64,000 nt of DNA from Syntrophobacter sp963666995 (GCA_963666995.1 OY762941.1:310001-374000); one strand, 5' to 3'. Numbered from the stretch's first letter, positions 34,402-43,691 are shown. Numbers and translations are program-made. Notes: generated by a model not told the origin, from the sequence alone.

Positions 34402-36903
34402 ATGATAGGGAGAAATGTCATTGGGCGGTCCTTGAGAAATAAGCTGTTGCTGGTAATGTGGCTCATTACTCTCATCCCACTCGCCATTCTTAACGCGATC
34501 AACTACCAGAGCGTATCACAACAGGCTGCGGATGACATGGACAGGCGTCTGACCGGTAACTCCAGACGTGTCGCGTCGTCGCTCGACATGATGATGAACG
34601 ACCGCGTTACGCAAACCGCATCGTGGGCGACTTTCGACATCGTTCGCACCGCGGTCGAAATCGGCGGCGGGCAGGCCGGGGCCAATCAGCTTTTTGATTC
34701 CCTCATCAAAACCGTCGGGAACTTCGACATAGTGAGCCTCATGGACAAGTCCGGGAGGTGCATTGCATCGAGCAATTCCCAGGCCGTCGGGCTGAACTTT
34801 ACCGAACAGAAGTGGTTCAAGGAAGCACTTGCGGGGAAAGAAAACGTCGCAGATCCGGGCGTCGATGCGACGCTCAAGGAATTGATGCCGGCAACCGAGG
34901 GCTGGACCACGGTCATTTCGGAACCTGTCATCATCAACAACGAGGTGCGCGGTGTCCTGGCCTCTTATGTCAAATGGGATGCCGTCAATGGAGTCATCCA
35001 GGCGCTGCCGGTGGCCACCACGGGGTACACCTTCATGACTGAAGCCACCGACGGCACGATCATCGCTCACGGAAGCAATAGGGAACTCATGGGACTCAGA
35101 TTGACCGATCCCAAGATCAACGTTCCCATGGTCGCCCAGGCATACGCTGCCAAACCCAGCGGTTCGATCACGTATGAGTTCCTGAACCCCATCACCAAAG
35201 CGAACCTTCATCGTGCGGTGGGCTTTGCGCGCCTCGAGGGGTACGGAAGGTTTAAGAAGGCATGGGTCGTGGTTTCCGGTGCCGAATACGACGAAATGTT
35301 TGAACCTGTCACGAGGCAACGGAACAGGACCCTGGCCATTTCCGCCTTGTTCTTCATCGTTATCGGCGTGGCCGGTTACTGGATAAGCCGTAAGATTACG
35401 CGCCCGATTCTGCTGGCAGCCGACACGATGGGGGCGATCACCGAGGACCTGGACTTCACTCGAAGCGTTGAGATAGAGGGACAAGACGAAATCGCGAGGA
35501 TGGGAATCGCATTCAATGCCATGGTCGCAAAGCTGCGCGAAACCTTCGGCACCATCGTGCAGGGCAACCGGCAGGTATCATCGGCGGTCGAGCGCGTGAA
35601 GGAGATCTCGGGCAGGATTGTGGTCAACGCCACCGAGCAATCCCACAGAGCCCAGGACGTGCTCAAACGGATCGAGGTCATGGGGCAGACGGCCGGCGAC
35701 GTCCAGCAGAACGCCAGGGAAAGTCAGCAGTCTTACGGCGACACGGCCGTCTCCATCACACAACTGACCACGAGTATTCAGGAAATTGCACGGATGGCCC
35801 AGTCCCAATCAACCATGGTCGAGGAAGCAAGGGATATCGTCACCATGATGGGTGAAACCGCCCAGCAGGTCGCCGCCCGTGCTTTGCAGCAGCAGGAGGC
35901 CGCCGAGCAGACCGCAGTTGCCGCTCACCAGATGTCTCGATCCATTGGAGACGTTGCGAGCAAGGCTTCCCAGGCGGACAAGCAGTCCGAGGTCTCCTAC
36001 CAGGCGGCTGTCGAAGGCCGCAAAGCGGTTGAGCAGGTGGCACAGGGTATGCTCAGCATCGCGGAAAGCTCCGAACAAATCACCGAAATCATCGAGGTTA
36101 TTTCGGACATTGCCGACCAGACCAACCTGCTCGCCCTGAACGCGGCAATCGAAGCGGCCCGTGCCGGTGAACATGGAAGAGGCTTTGCGGTTGTCGCTGA
36201 AGAAGTCCGAAAGCTGGCCGAGAGAACCGCCGAGTCGACCAAGGAGATTTCCGGGCTCATCAAGAACAGTGGTGAGCGCGTGAAGGAAGGAGCGGATCTC
36301 GCAGGTTCGAGTCAGAAAGCCCTCGCCAACATCGTTGACGCGGTCGCACAAACCACGACACTCATTAAAGACATCGATGCCGCTACCTCGGAGCAGCAGA
36401 AAGGCATCCAGCAGGTCACCGCCGCCATGGAGCGCCTGACGGCACTGGCCAATGAGATCACCGGCCTCACTTCGGAACAGGGCAAGAGACGTGAGCGCGC
36501 GGGAAACATCATGAACGACGTTTTTCAGTTGTCCCATCAAGTCTCCGGATCGACTCAGGATCAGGTCCGCAGCGCAGACCAGGTGATGAAGGACGTTATG
36601 GATGCCAACAAACGCGCTGAGAATATCACCAATATGACCACCCAACAGAAGGAACGCAGCCAGGCGCTCCAGCAGATTCTTGAGGATATGAGCAACACGG
36701 CCGTGACGAACGCGTCAGGCGCCAAAAACTCTCAGCAATTTTCCGAGAAACTTTCAGATGTTATGGAAGAATTCACCACTCTGATCGCGCAGTTCAGAAT
36801 CGAACACGACGGACAGGATGGAAACGGTCGCCCGACGGCGACACCCCGGCCCGCCTCGAAGAATGAGGCGCCCAAACAGGAACCGGGGCAGGCAACCGCT
36901 TGA
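34402..36903 (+). CDS. Methyl-accepting chemotaxis protein (Cache-type sensor)
   Basis: 833 residues from ATG 34402 (GGGAGG nine bases upstream). A first transmembrane helix (LLLVMWLITLIPLAILNAIN) and a second near residue 315 (LAISALFFIVIGVAGYWIS) frame a periplasmic sensor of about 280 residues of the dCache type (IVSLMDKSGRCIASSNSQAV, FTEQKWFKEALAGKENVAD, GYTFMTEATDGTIIAHGS). HAMP follows, then a long coiled signalling domain whose tip is IADQTNLLALNAAIEAARAG. It is the only receptor in the cluster, so it is the likely partner of the CheA/CheW here. Glu/Gln-rich methylation-type helices exist, but no CheR is encoded nearby. The ligand is unknown. Confidence 0.93.
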   Translation: MIGRNVIGRSLRNKLLLVMWLITLIPLAILNAINYQSVSQQAADDMDRRLTGNSRRVASSLDMMMNDRVTQTASWATFDIVRTAVEIGGGQAGANQLFDSLIKTVGNFDIVSLMDKSGRCIASSNSQAVGLNFTEQKWFKEALAGKENVADPGVDATLKELMPATEGWTTVISEPVIINNEVRGVLASYVKWDAVNGVIQALPVATTGYTFMTEATDGTIIAHGSNRELMGLRLTDPKINVPMVAQAYAAKPSGSITYEFLNPITKANLHRAVGFARLEGYGRFKKAWVVVSGAEYDEMFEPVTRQRNRTLAISALFFIVIGVAGYWISRKITRPILLAADTMGAITEDLDFTRSVEIEGQDEIARMGIAFNAMVAKLRETFGTIVQGNRQVSSAVERVKEISGRIVVNATEQSHRAQDVLKRIEVMGQTAGDVQQNARESQQSYGDTAVSITQLTTSIQEIARMAQSQSTMVEEARDIVTMMGETAQQVAARALQQQEAAEQTAVAAHQMSRSIGDVASKASQADKQSEVSYQAAVEGRKAVEQVAQGMLSIAESSEQITEIIEVISDIADQTNLLALNAAIEAARAGEHGRGFAVVAEEVRKLAERTAESTKEISGLIKNSGERVKEGADLAGSSQKALANIVDAVAQTTTLIKDIDAATSEQQKGIQQVTAAMERLTALANEITGLTSEQGKRRERAGNIMNDVFQLSHQVSGSTQDQVRSADQVMKDVMDANKRAENITNMTTQQKERSQALQQILEDMSNTAVTNASGAKNSQQFSEKLSDVMEEFTTLIAQFRIEHDGQDGNGRPTATPRPASKNEAPKQEPGQATA

Positions 36904-37004
36904 TGAGAAAGTCCCAAGCGGTTGAATGTTGTACGGGATCCGGTGTTAGGACAGCCCGGGGAAAACTCCAATAGCGTTGAATCGGGAATTCTCGTTGTCG
37001 CTCT

Positions 37005-37097
37005 TGTCATTTCGACCCCGCAGCAGGCGGGGGAGAAACCTGTTGGTTTCGGAGATTGCAATAGACTCCTCCACGCTGAAATGTGGCCGGAATGACA
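37005..37097. repeat. Intergenic palindromic repeat (TGTCATTTCGACCCCGC...GGAATGACA)
   Basis: The outer arms TGTCATTTCGACCCC and GGAATGACAG, with GGGGGAGAAACCTG inside, match a widespread class of intergenic repeats. A partial relative with the other arm (GGTCGAAATGACG) lies at 40936-40973. It sits between the MCP and CheY genes. Confidence 0.65.
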
Positions 37098-37135
37098 GAG
37101 TGCTCGGGAGTCCCCTCAAGTCGAGCGGCATTGGG

Positions 37136-37146
37136 CCCCCCCCCCC
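37136..37146 (+). repeat. Homopolymer of 11 C upstream of cheY
   Basis: An uninterrupted run of 11 cytosines ends 51 bp before the cheY start codon. Tracts of this length slip during replication in many bacteria, so it is a candidate for length variation in the leader or promoter region; sequencing error must also be considered. Confidence 0.9.
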
Positions 37147-37197
37147 GGATAGCCGGAATGTCGTGGACAAGGTCATCATGCAGTGAGAATTACAACG

Positions 37198-37554
37198 ATG
37201 GTTAAACGCGTTCTGGTTGTGGATGATTCAAACCTGATGCGGCATTGCATCGTGCAGTGTCTCGCGGATGCAGGGCATCAGGTTGTGGGAAAAGCAAAGG
37301 ATGGCGATGAAGCCGTCGCCTGTTACAAGGACCTGCACCCGGATGTTGTCACCATGGACATCACGATGCGGGGGAAAGACGGAATCACTGCCGCCAGGGA
37401 AATCCTGGCGATGGACCCTCAAGCCACTATCATCTTCTACACCCTGCTGGATATTCCCGACCTGGAGTCGCACCTCGGGGAAATCACAGTGAAAAAGGTG
37501 ATCAGGAAAGGAGATGAAGGTGAGCTTCTGCGAACCCTTGCAGAGACGGCATGA
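37198..37554 (+). CDS. cheY: CheY-like single-domain response regulator
   Basis: 118 residues from ATG 37198 (GTG 37183 would add five). The receiver fold is intact: VLVVDDSNLM with the acidic pair, VVTMDITMRGKDG with the phospho-Asp (the usual MPxMDG reads MRGKDG), the Thr switch in IIFYTLLDIP, and the Lys in VKKVIRKGDEG. It should receive phosphate from the CheA encoded 165 bp downstream. The single-domain form makes it the classical diffusible output or a phosphate sink. Confidence 0.9.
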   Translation: MVKRVLVVDDSNLMRHCIVQCLADAGHQVVGKAKDGDEAVACYKDLHPDVVTMDITMRGKDGITAAREILAMDPQATIIFYTLLDIPDLESHLGEITVKKVIRKGDEGELLRTLAETA

Positions 37555-37718
37555 AGGACTTTTTCCGTCGCGCTGCGGCCTTTGGCCTCGCGGCGGGAGA
37601 GTCCAGCGGACAAATGTAGGCCACTAACGGTTGGTCGATTGGGTTGATGGCGCGCGATGCCGCGGGAGCGGATTTGCATAAGCCATGAACCACAGATCGG
37701 CCGGAAGATGAGGATCAT

Positions 37719-40700
37719 ATGGCATCCGAAGACTTCCTTCAGGAATACGCGGAAGAGGTCAAAGAGCACCTTCAGGAATTGGAGCACTCCCTCCTGGCGC
37801 TGGAAAGAGAAGGCGCCGGCAGGGAAGAAATCCAGCAGATATTCCGGGCAGCCCACAGCATCAAGGGCGCTTCCGCCTACATGGGCTTTGAAGGATTGGC
37901 CGGCTTGACCCATGAACTGGAAAGCCTGGTCAGTACAATTCAAAAGGAGTCGAGGGCTATCCCTCTTGAAGGAATCAATGTCATGCTCGCCTGCGTGGAT
38001 TTCATTTCCAACGCCCTGAAGCACCTTCAGGAAACAGGGATGGAACCCGCTTTGCCGGATTCGCTCGTTGAAAACCTGCACAGCATTTTCTCTCCGAAGA
38101 CGGAAGACTGTGCGGAGGTTGAACAGCCCGGGCCGGCGGCGACGGCGGCGCAATTCACCGAGGACGAATCTGCATCTGAAATCTCTGCAGAGCATTCGCC
38201 AACGCAAGATGAACCGATCCAGCCGCGGGCTGGAGACGAAGAGCCGGCGGGCGCGGGGTCCGAAACGGAGAGAATATGGGAAGAAGACCAGGAACTCTAC
38301 AAGATCTTTCTCAAAGCCTTCTCCGAGGGACTCTCTGAATTTCAATTCACCATTGAATCCTCGCGGGAGAATGAGCTTGCCGAAATCGATCTCGAGGTCC
38401 TCAGGGGGGTTTTGCGGCGTCTTGTCGCTTCATCGCAGTACATGGACTACGAACGCCTCGTTGATATGCTTGAAGAGTGGGAAAAAGAAATCGCAAGGGT
38501 GTGTGACGGCGGCGGCGAGGTGGTCGGCAGGAAAATGCTGAAGGATCAGTACGATTCCTTCAGGCAGAGATTTCAGGAATTGCTGCCCGGATTGGAGCAG
38601 TCTCTTGGAGCCTCTCCAAGAGAACCCGAAGAAGTTGAAAGCGCCCCCCCGATCGAAGAAGACGAGGAACTCTTCGGTATATTCTCGAGTTCATTTCGGG
38701 AGACTTTTGCGGAGTTGGTCAAGATAGCCTCGGGCCCACCGGAAACGCTATTGTCCGAGAATGACTATCTGACCTCCCGAAACCTCCTGAAACGCATGAT
38801 TCAGTCCTCTCAGTACATGGACTACCAGGAAGTGGCAAACTCCCTCACGGAATGGGATGAATCTCTGGTCGGCTCGTGGAATGAGGCCCGGACGCATGGC
38901 CGATTCTTCGCCGACCAGGTGAATGACTACGGCAGACGCCTGCACCGGATGGTCCCCGGGCTCGATCTCTCGCTTCCCCCCTCGCGCCCGGAATTGCCGC
39001 CGGTTTCGGAGCCGGGCATTCAGGAAGAAGACGGCGAACTCTTTTCGATCTTCCTGGAATCGTTCCGGGAGCTTTTCGCGGAGCTGACCGGCCTTGCTCC
39101 TTCCTCATCCGAAGAGCCGTTCTCGGCAGAGGATTACGAACGCGGCCTCGGGATCCTCCAGCGTTTGAAATCTTCATCGCAATACATGGACTATGAAGAA
39201 ATCGTGGACATTCTGAATGAGCTGGAAATGAGGCTCAGGAACGAATTTCTCTCGGGCATGGCGGATACATCCACCGTGTCGGAGTTGGTGTGGAATTATG
39301 GGAACATGCTGCAAAAGGTCCTGCCGGGATTGAAGGTGGCGCAGGAAGAAACGGAAGCGGCTGAGGAACCCGAAGACGAGGGAATAGGTCCCGGCGTGGA
39401 AGCGGGGTTTGACCAGATCGACCTGCTCATCACGCCGGATGAAGTGATGCCCGAAAACATCTCTCCCGGAGATCTCGGCCTCGGGACGACACTGCCCGAA
39501 ACAACGCACCGGGACCTTCCCCAAAAGAGGGACCCCGGTACAAAAACCGACGGAGCGCAGGTTCCCGAGCCGTCGAAAAAACAGTCTTCAAAACGGGACC
39601 GTATCGTGGCAGTCGCCGAAGAAATCGCCCCTTCCTCCACGCTCAGGGTCGATGCTCAAAAAGTGGACCAACTGCTGAACCAGGTGGGAGAGCTCGTCGT
39701 GACAAGGTCTGAATTCATCCAGACCTCACTCTCGTTCAGAGACATGATCCGGGAGGTATCCGCCCAGGGCAGACTGTCAAAACAGGAACTCCGGAGACTT
39801 CGGTCGCTCAGTTTCAGGCTCAATGAATCCACCGTCTCGCTGGGCAGGGTCGCAAACGATCTGCAGGATTCGGTCATGCGGATCAGAATGCTTCCCATCT
39901 CGTTTCTTTTTCAGAGGTTTCCCAGGGTGGTTCGCGACCAGTCCCTGAAACTCGGCAAAAAAGTCGAACTGCTCCTCGAAGGCGGAGAGACCGAGATCGA
40001 CAAACGCGTCCTGGAACAAATGAACGACCCTATCGTGCAGTTCCTCAGAAACGCGATCGTCCACGGTATAGAGCATCCACAGGAGCGCACCCGGGGCACA
40101 AAGCCCGAAACCGGTACGATCCGCCTTGCCGCATACCATCAGGGAGATTATGTGGCGCTGCAAATCGAGGACGACGGCCGCGGCATCGACACTCAGAAGC
40201 TCAGGGCAATACTCCAGGAACGAAAGGAACTCAGTTCCCATGAACTGGATCGCCTCAGCGACCAGGAACTCATGTATGCGATATTCCTTCCCGGGGTGTC
40301 CACTCATGACGGAGTGGACGGCACGGCGGGAAGAGGAGTGGGGTTGGATGTCGTTAAGGAAAACGTCGAGCGGATGAATGGCGCGATCGAGGTGGAATCC
40401 TACCCGGGACTCGGCACCCGATTCACCATCAGAATCCCCCTGACGGTAGCCATCATCAGGGCCCTGTTGGTGAAAGGCGGCCCCCAGGTCTTCACGATAC
40501 CCCTGAGTTCGGTGTCCGAGATTCTCCGTTACAACGAGAACAGCACCCACACCATCGAGGGTTTTGAGGTGGCTTCGCTGCGAGGGAAGACCATCCCGCT
40601 CGTTCATATCGGCAAGCTGTTGAACGCTCCCTCCAACGGGACCGAAAACCAACACAAGTCCATCGTCATTGTGAGCACCAGTTTCAGAGAGGTCGGCCTG

Positions 40701-40898
40701 GTTGTGGATGGGCTTTTGGGAGAACGGGAAGTCGTCATCAAACCTCTTGAGGACGCATTCAGCAAATTCGAAGGGTTTTCCGGGGCAACCATTCTCGGCG
40801 ATGGTACGGTATCGTTGATACTGGATGTGTCGGCCCTCCTCAGGATGATGAAGGACACCAATGACCCCGGCCCGATACAAGGACGGCAGGTGCTGTAG
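37719..40898 (+). CDS. cheA: CheA histidine kinase with three tandem His-less HPt-like repeats
   Basis: 1059 residues, far above the typical 650-750. Domain order: an active HPt domain (1-125) with phospho-His46 in RAAHSIKGASAYMGF; an acidic linker; three repeats of about 122-125 residues starting near 188, 313 and 436. Each begins EED-x-EL-x-x-IF and contains SSQYMDY followed by an acidic helix. Then come dimerisation, ATPase and CheW-like domains (about 640-1059). Kinase motifs: QFLRNAIVHGIEHPQER (N-box), IEDDGRGID, GRGVGLDVVKENVERMNG, GLGTRFTIRIPL. The repeats align with the HPt helix around the His (KGASA-YMGFE...LTHELE against VASSQYMDYE...LEEWE) but lack the His, so they cannot carry phosphate there. 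They occupy the place of the P2 domain. Confidence 0.93.
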   Translation: MASEDFLQEYAEEVKEHLQELEHSLLALEREGAGREEIQQIFRAAHSIKGASAYMGFEGLAGLTHELESLVSTIQKESRAIPLEGINVMLACVDFISNALKHLQETGMEPALPDSLVENLHSIFSPKTEDCAEVEQPGPAATAAQFTEDESASEISAEHSPTQDEPIQPRAGDEEPAGAGSETERIWEEDQELYKIFLKAFSEGLSEFQFTIESSRENELAEIDLEVLRGVLRRLVASSQYMDYERLVDMLEEWEKEIARVCDGGGEVVGRKMLKDQYDSFRQRFQELLPGLEQSLGASPREPEEVESAPPIEEDEELFGIFSSSFRETFAELVKIASGPPETLLSENDYLTSRNLLKRMIQSSQYMDYQEVANSLTEWDESLVGSWNEARTHGRFFADQVNDYGRRLHRMVPGLDLSLPPSRPELPPVSEPGIQEEDGELFSIFLESFRELFAELTGLAPSSSEEPFSAEDYERGLGILQRLKSSSQYMDYEEIVDILNELEMRLRNEFLSGMADTSTVSELVWNYGNMLQKVLPGLKVAQEETEAAEEPEDEGIGPGVEAGFDQIDLLITPDEVMPENISPGDLGLGTTLPETTHRDLPQKRDPGTKTDGAQVPEPSKKQSSKRDRIVAVAEEIAPSSTLRVDAQKVDQLLNQVGELVVTRSEFIQTSLSFRDMIREVSAQGRLSKQELRRLRSLSFRLNESTVSLGRVANDLQDSVMRIRMLPISFLFQRFPRVVRDQSLKLGKKVELLLEGGETEIDKRVLEQMNDPIVQFLRNAIVHGIEHPQERTRGTKPETGTIRLAAYHQGDYVALQIEDDGRGIDTQKLRAILQERKELSSHELDRLSDQELMYAIFLPGVSTHDGVDGTAGRGVGLDVVKENVERMNGAIEVESYPGLGTRFTIRIPLTVAIIRALLVKGGPQVFTIPLSSVSEILRYNENSTHTIEGFEVASLRGKTIPLVHIGKLLNAPSNGTENQHKSIVIVSTSFREVGLVVDGLLGEREVVIKPLEDAFSKFEGFSGATILGDGTVSLILDVSALLRMMKDTNDPGPIQGRQVL

Positions 40899-40935
40899 GA
40901 AAGCGGATGGGAGGCTGATCTACTGTGCGGCAAGG

Positions 40936-40973
40936 CAGGTTCCTCCTCCACCCGTGGTGGGGTCGAAATGACG
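40936..40973. repeat. Partial copy of the GGTCGAAATGACG intergenic repeat
   Basis: The end arm CCGTGGTGGGGTCGAAATGACG is preceded by GGTTCCTCCTCC; it is related to the repeat at 37005-37097. It lies between cheA and the next CheB-like gene. Confidence 0.5.
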
Positions 40974-41045
40974 AAAGCAGCGGCGATGATTCCTGAATCA
41001 ATGCCGTTGCCTGCAAGGGGACTCCCCTTTATGCCAGGAGTATGA

Positions 41046-42617
41046 ATGGCCGGCGAGGAACAAAGAATGACGCCTGAAGGTTCTCAGCAGGCTCAAGCAG
41101 CATACCAGGGATTTACCGGCACCGTCAGCATGGAGCTGACCGACCTTATTCAGATGCTGTGCCTTTCCCGCTCCGATCTGATCATCCGTGTCAGGTCATC
41201 TTCCGGGACGGGCATCATATACGTCAAAGAAGGCCAGATCCACCATGCGCAAACGGAGGCCCTCCAGGGGGAATCCGCCTTTTTCGAAATCATCGGCTGG
41301 CGGGACGGCCATTTCGAGATGATTCCTTTCAGGGATTCGGGAGTGCAGTCCGTGAAGAAAGCGTGGGAACATCTGCTTATTGAAGCGATGCGCCTGCGCG
41401 ATGAGGGGCCGGCCCGCTCCGCCCTTCCCATGGAACCGGCCGCGGACATGGAGGGATCGGGAGATGCGGAGTCGGGCGACCTCGAAGACCGGATCGACCA
41501 GGTGTTTGACGAACTCGAACAAATCGCCCAGGCAATAATGGAAGACCGGCAGGCCGAAAACGGACTCCCGTCTGAAGCTTCCGGAACCGTCAAAGTGCTG
41601 GTGGTGGACGATTCCCCGTTCTTTTCAAAACAAGTCAAAAAGTTGATGGAAAAAGACCCGTGCATCGAGGTAATCGCTACGGCAAAAAACGGGCAGGAGT
41701 GCCTGGAATTTTTGTCGACCGGGCCGGCGGTGGACCTCATCACGCTGGACATACACATGCCGGTCATGCCGGGAGACACGGCGCTTAAGCACATCATGAT
41801 CCGCCATCCCATACCCGTGCTCATTCTCAGTTCCTTTCAGGCCGGCTCTCTCGACAAGATCTTTGAATTTCTGCGGCTCGGGGCCGTGGATTTTGCTTCC
41901 AAACCGGAGGCGCGGGATGACATCGAGGCTTATGGAAATCATCTGCGGGACATGGTGAAACGGTCCGCCGGGGCACAAGTTTCCCACTTCAAACGGAAGA
42001 GGAAGAGCGTGGGGGCACCACGGCAACCGGATCCGGCTCCGGCGTTTTCCAGGAGAAGGATTATGGTCATTCTCGGGGCGGAGGGAGCTTACATGGATTG
42101 GTTTCGTCTCCCGCTCTCAAAACTTGCCCGCAGCAGCCTGGTCATAGGGCTTCAGAAAATCCCCGAGGCCTTCCTCTCAGGGTTTTGCAGGCTGCTCGAG
42201 GAGGAAACCGGAGTGGACACTGTGCCGATCACAGACTCCGGCAACCTCCTCAGCGGACGGGTGAACCTCGGAAATGCCGGCAATCCGGCTGAACTGAAGG
42301 TTGATGTCCCATCCCTTTCGCTGGCGGTCGAATATGCAGCCTCCCCGACCGTTTCCTGGAATGACGGAGTTCATCATTGGCTCGACCGGCTTTCTTCACA
42401 GGCCGGATCGAGCATGAGCGTGTATTTCCTTTCGTCGGCTGAGGTCCTGCCGGACGATCTGATCGAGGCGCTCCTGGCAAACCACAACCGGCTGATCATG
42501 TCCCCCAGGGACACGGTCATTTGCACTCAACTTGTCGATAAGATCGAAAGCCTCTCGAAAGACTACCCGGAACAAATTCTCTGGGGCACCCCGGACAATC
42601 TAATGGAGGTCTGGTAG
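41046..42617 (+). CDS. DUF4388-receiver-CheB-like protein with a dead esterase domain (copy 2)
   Basis: 523 residues. A DUF4388/PATAN domain (about 23-125: FTGTVSMELTDLIQMLCLSR, GIIYVKEGQIHHAQTEALQG, FFEIIGWRDGHFEMIPF); an intact receiver (about 182-305: VLVVDDSPFFSKQ, LITLDIHMPVMPGD, DFASKPE); and a C-terminal region (about 338-523) that follows the CheB plan only loosely. The nucleophile site reads VILGAEGAYMDW (Ser replaced by Glu), IGLQKIPEAFLS lacks the His, and the late GMGxDG motif is missing. ATG 41046 follows CCAGGAGTATGA. The stop is 3 bp before the next gene, indicating one transcript. The role may be protein-protein output rather than demethylation. Confidence 0.75.
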   Translation: MAGEEQRMTPEGSQQAQAAYQGFTGTVSMELTDLIQMLCLSRSDLIIRVRSSSGTGIIYVKEGQIHHAQTEALQGESAFFEIIGWRDGHFEMIPFRDSGVQSVKKAWEHLLIEAMRLRDEGPARSALPMEPAADMEGSGDAESGDLEDRIDQVFDELEQIAQAIMEDRQAENGLPSEASGTVKVLVVDDSPFFSKQVKKLMEKDPCIEVIATAKNGQECLEFLSTGPAVDLITLDIHMPVMPGDTALKHIMIRHPIPVLILSSFQAGSLDKIFEFLRLGAVDFASKPEARDDIEAYGNHLRDMVKRSAGAQVSHFKRKRKSVGAPRQPDPAPAFSRRRIMVILGAEGAYMDWFRLPLSKLARSSLVIGLQKIPEAFLSGFCRLLEEETGVDTVPITDSGNLLSGRVNLGNAGNPAELKVDVPSLSLAVEYAASPTVSWNDGVHHWLDRLSSQAGSSMSVYFLSSAEVLPDDLIEALLANHNRLIMSPRDTVICTQLVDKIESLSKDYPEQILWGTPDNLMEVW

Positions 42618-42620
42618 AAG

Positions 42621-43691
42621 ATGAACTTGGATTCCGAGCACACACGCACCTCGCCGGTCAGAACGCTCATCGTGGATGATGCTCCGCTGATGCGCAGGAT
42701 CATCCAGGAAATTTTGAGCGCAAACGGAGGGGACATTCAGGTTGTCGGCACGGCGGTCCACGGGCAGGACTGTCTTGACAAAATCCCCCGGTTGAGGCCG
42801 GAGGTTGTGACCCTCGATATCGACATGCCGGTCATGAACGGTATTACGGCAATCAAGAATATCATGGTCCGGTACCAGATTCCGATCGTCATCATCAGTT
42901 CATTGGTACAGGATGGGTATTTTGCCTTTGAAGCCCTTCGGCTCGGGGTCATGGATTTTCTGCCCAAGCCGTCAAAGGTGGCCAGTTCCGACTGGGCCAG
43001 CGAAGAGGACCTGGTTCGCATGCGGGTCAGAGCCGCATCCGGCATGCAGGTGCACCGTATGCGCCGGGTGCGAAGACACAGGAAGGTCGGCGGGCTTCAC
43101 GACTCACCCGAAGTGCCCCCTTCCGCGGTCGTGGTCATGGGCACGACACTCGCCGGTCCGAATACGATAATGCACATCGTGACCCAGCTCGGCCCCGAAT
43201 TCCCCGGTGCTATCATTGCACTGCAGGAGATCCATCCGAGGATACTGGTCCCCTTTTGTTCCTATTTCAATGAAATAAGCCCTCTCGAAGTGGTTCCGGT
43301 CACCGATTCGAACCCCCTGTGTGCGGGCAGGGTCTACATCGGGTCCACGTTCAGGGGGCTTCGCATCGGCGCATCAATAGAGAGTTCCGACGAGATCATG
43401 GTCTACGTACCCCAGCTCCCCGATTCCCCCATCGATCAGTTGTTCGAAAGCGCCGCTTCGCGATTCAAACAGAATGCCTGCGGAGTGCTCCTCACCGGGG
43501 TCGGAGTCGATGGGGCGGAGGGAATGAGGGCGATCAAGGACTCGGGAGGACTGACGATAGCCCAGGACCAGGACTGCTGCGTCTACCCGAATCTTGTGGA
43601 AAATGCCGTGCTGCATAATGTCGTGGATCTTCTGATGTCGAACAAAGGCATCGCGGACCGCCTCGAGGTATGGATAGCGAACAGGCTTTGA
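42621..43691 (+). CDS. Receiver-CheB protein with a substituted catalytic triad (copy 3)
   Basis: 356 residues, the normal CheB size and layout: an intact receiver (14-120: TLIVDDAPLM, VVTLDIDMPVMNG, DFLPKPS) and a CheB domain (about 165-356). The fold is well kept: PDSPIDQLFESAA, GVLLTGVGVDGAEGM, GGLTIAQDQDCCVYPNLVE. The GASTGG nucleophile site, however, reads GTTLAG (Ser replaced by Thr, about residue 174), and the His of QHM is replaced in ALQEIHPRIL (a His lies two positions later). The late Asp is present (GVGVDG). Thr could in principle act as a weak nucleophile, so of the three copies this is the one that might retain activity. It is likely translated with copy 2. Confidence 0.82.
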   Translation: MNLDSEHTRTSPVRTLIVDDAPLMRRIIQEILSANGGDIQVVGTAVHGQDCLDKIPRLRPEVVTLDIDMPVMNGITAIKNIMVRYQIPIVIISSLVQDGYFAFEALRLGVMDFLPKPSKVASSDWASEEDLVRMRVRAASGMQVHRMRRVRRHRKVGGLHDSPEVPPSAVVVMGTTLAGPNTIMHIVTQLGPEFPGAIIALQEIHPRILVPFCSYFNEISPLEVVPVTDSNPLCAGRVYIGSTFRGLRIGASIESSDEIMVYVPQLPDSPIDQLFESAASRFKQNACGVLLTGVGVDGAEGMRAIKDSGGLTIAQDQDCCVYPNLVENAVLHNVVDLLMSNKGIADRLEVWIANRL

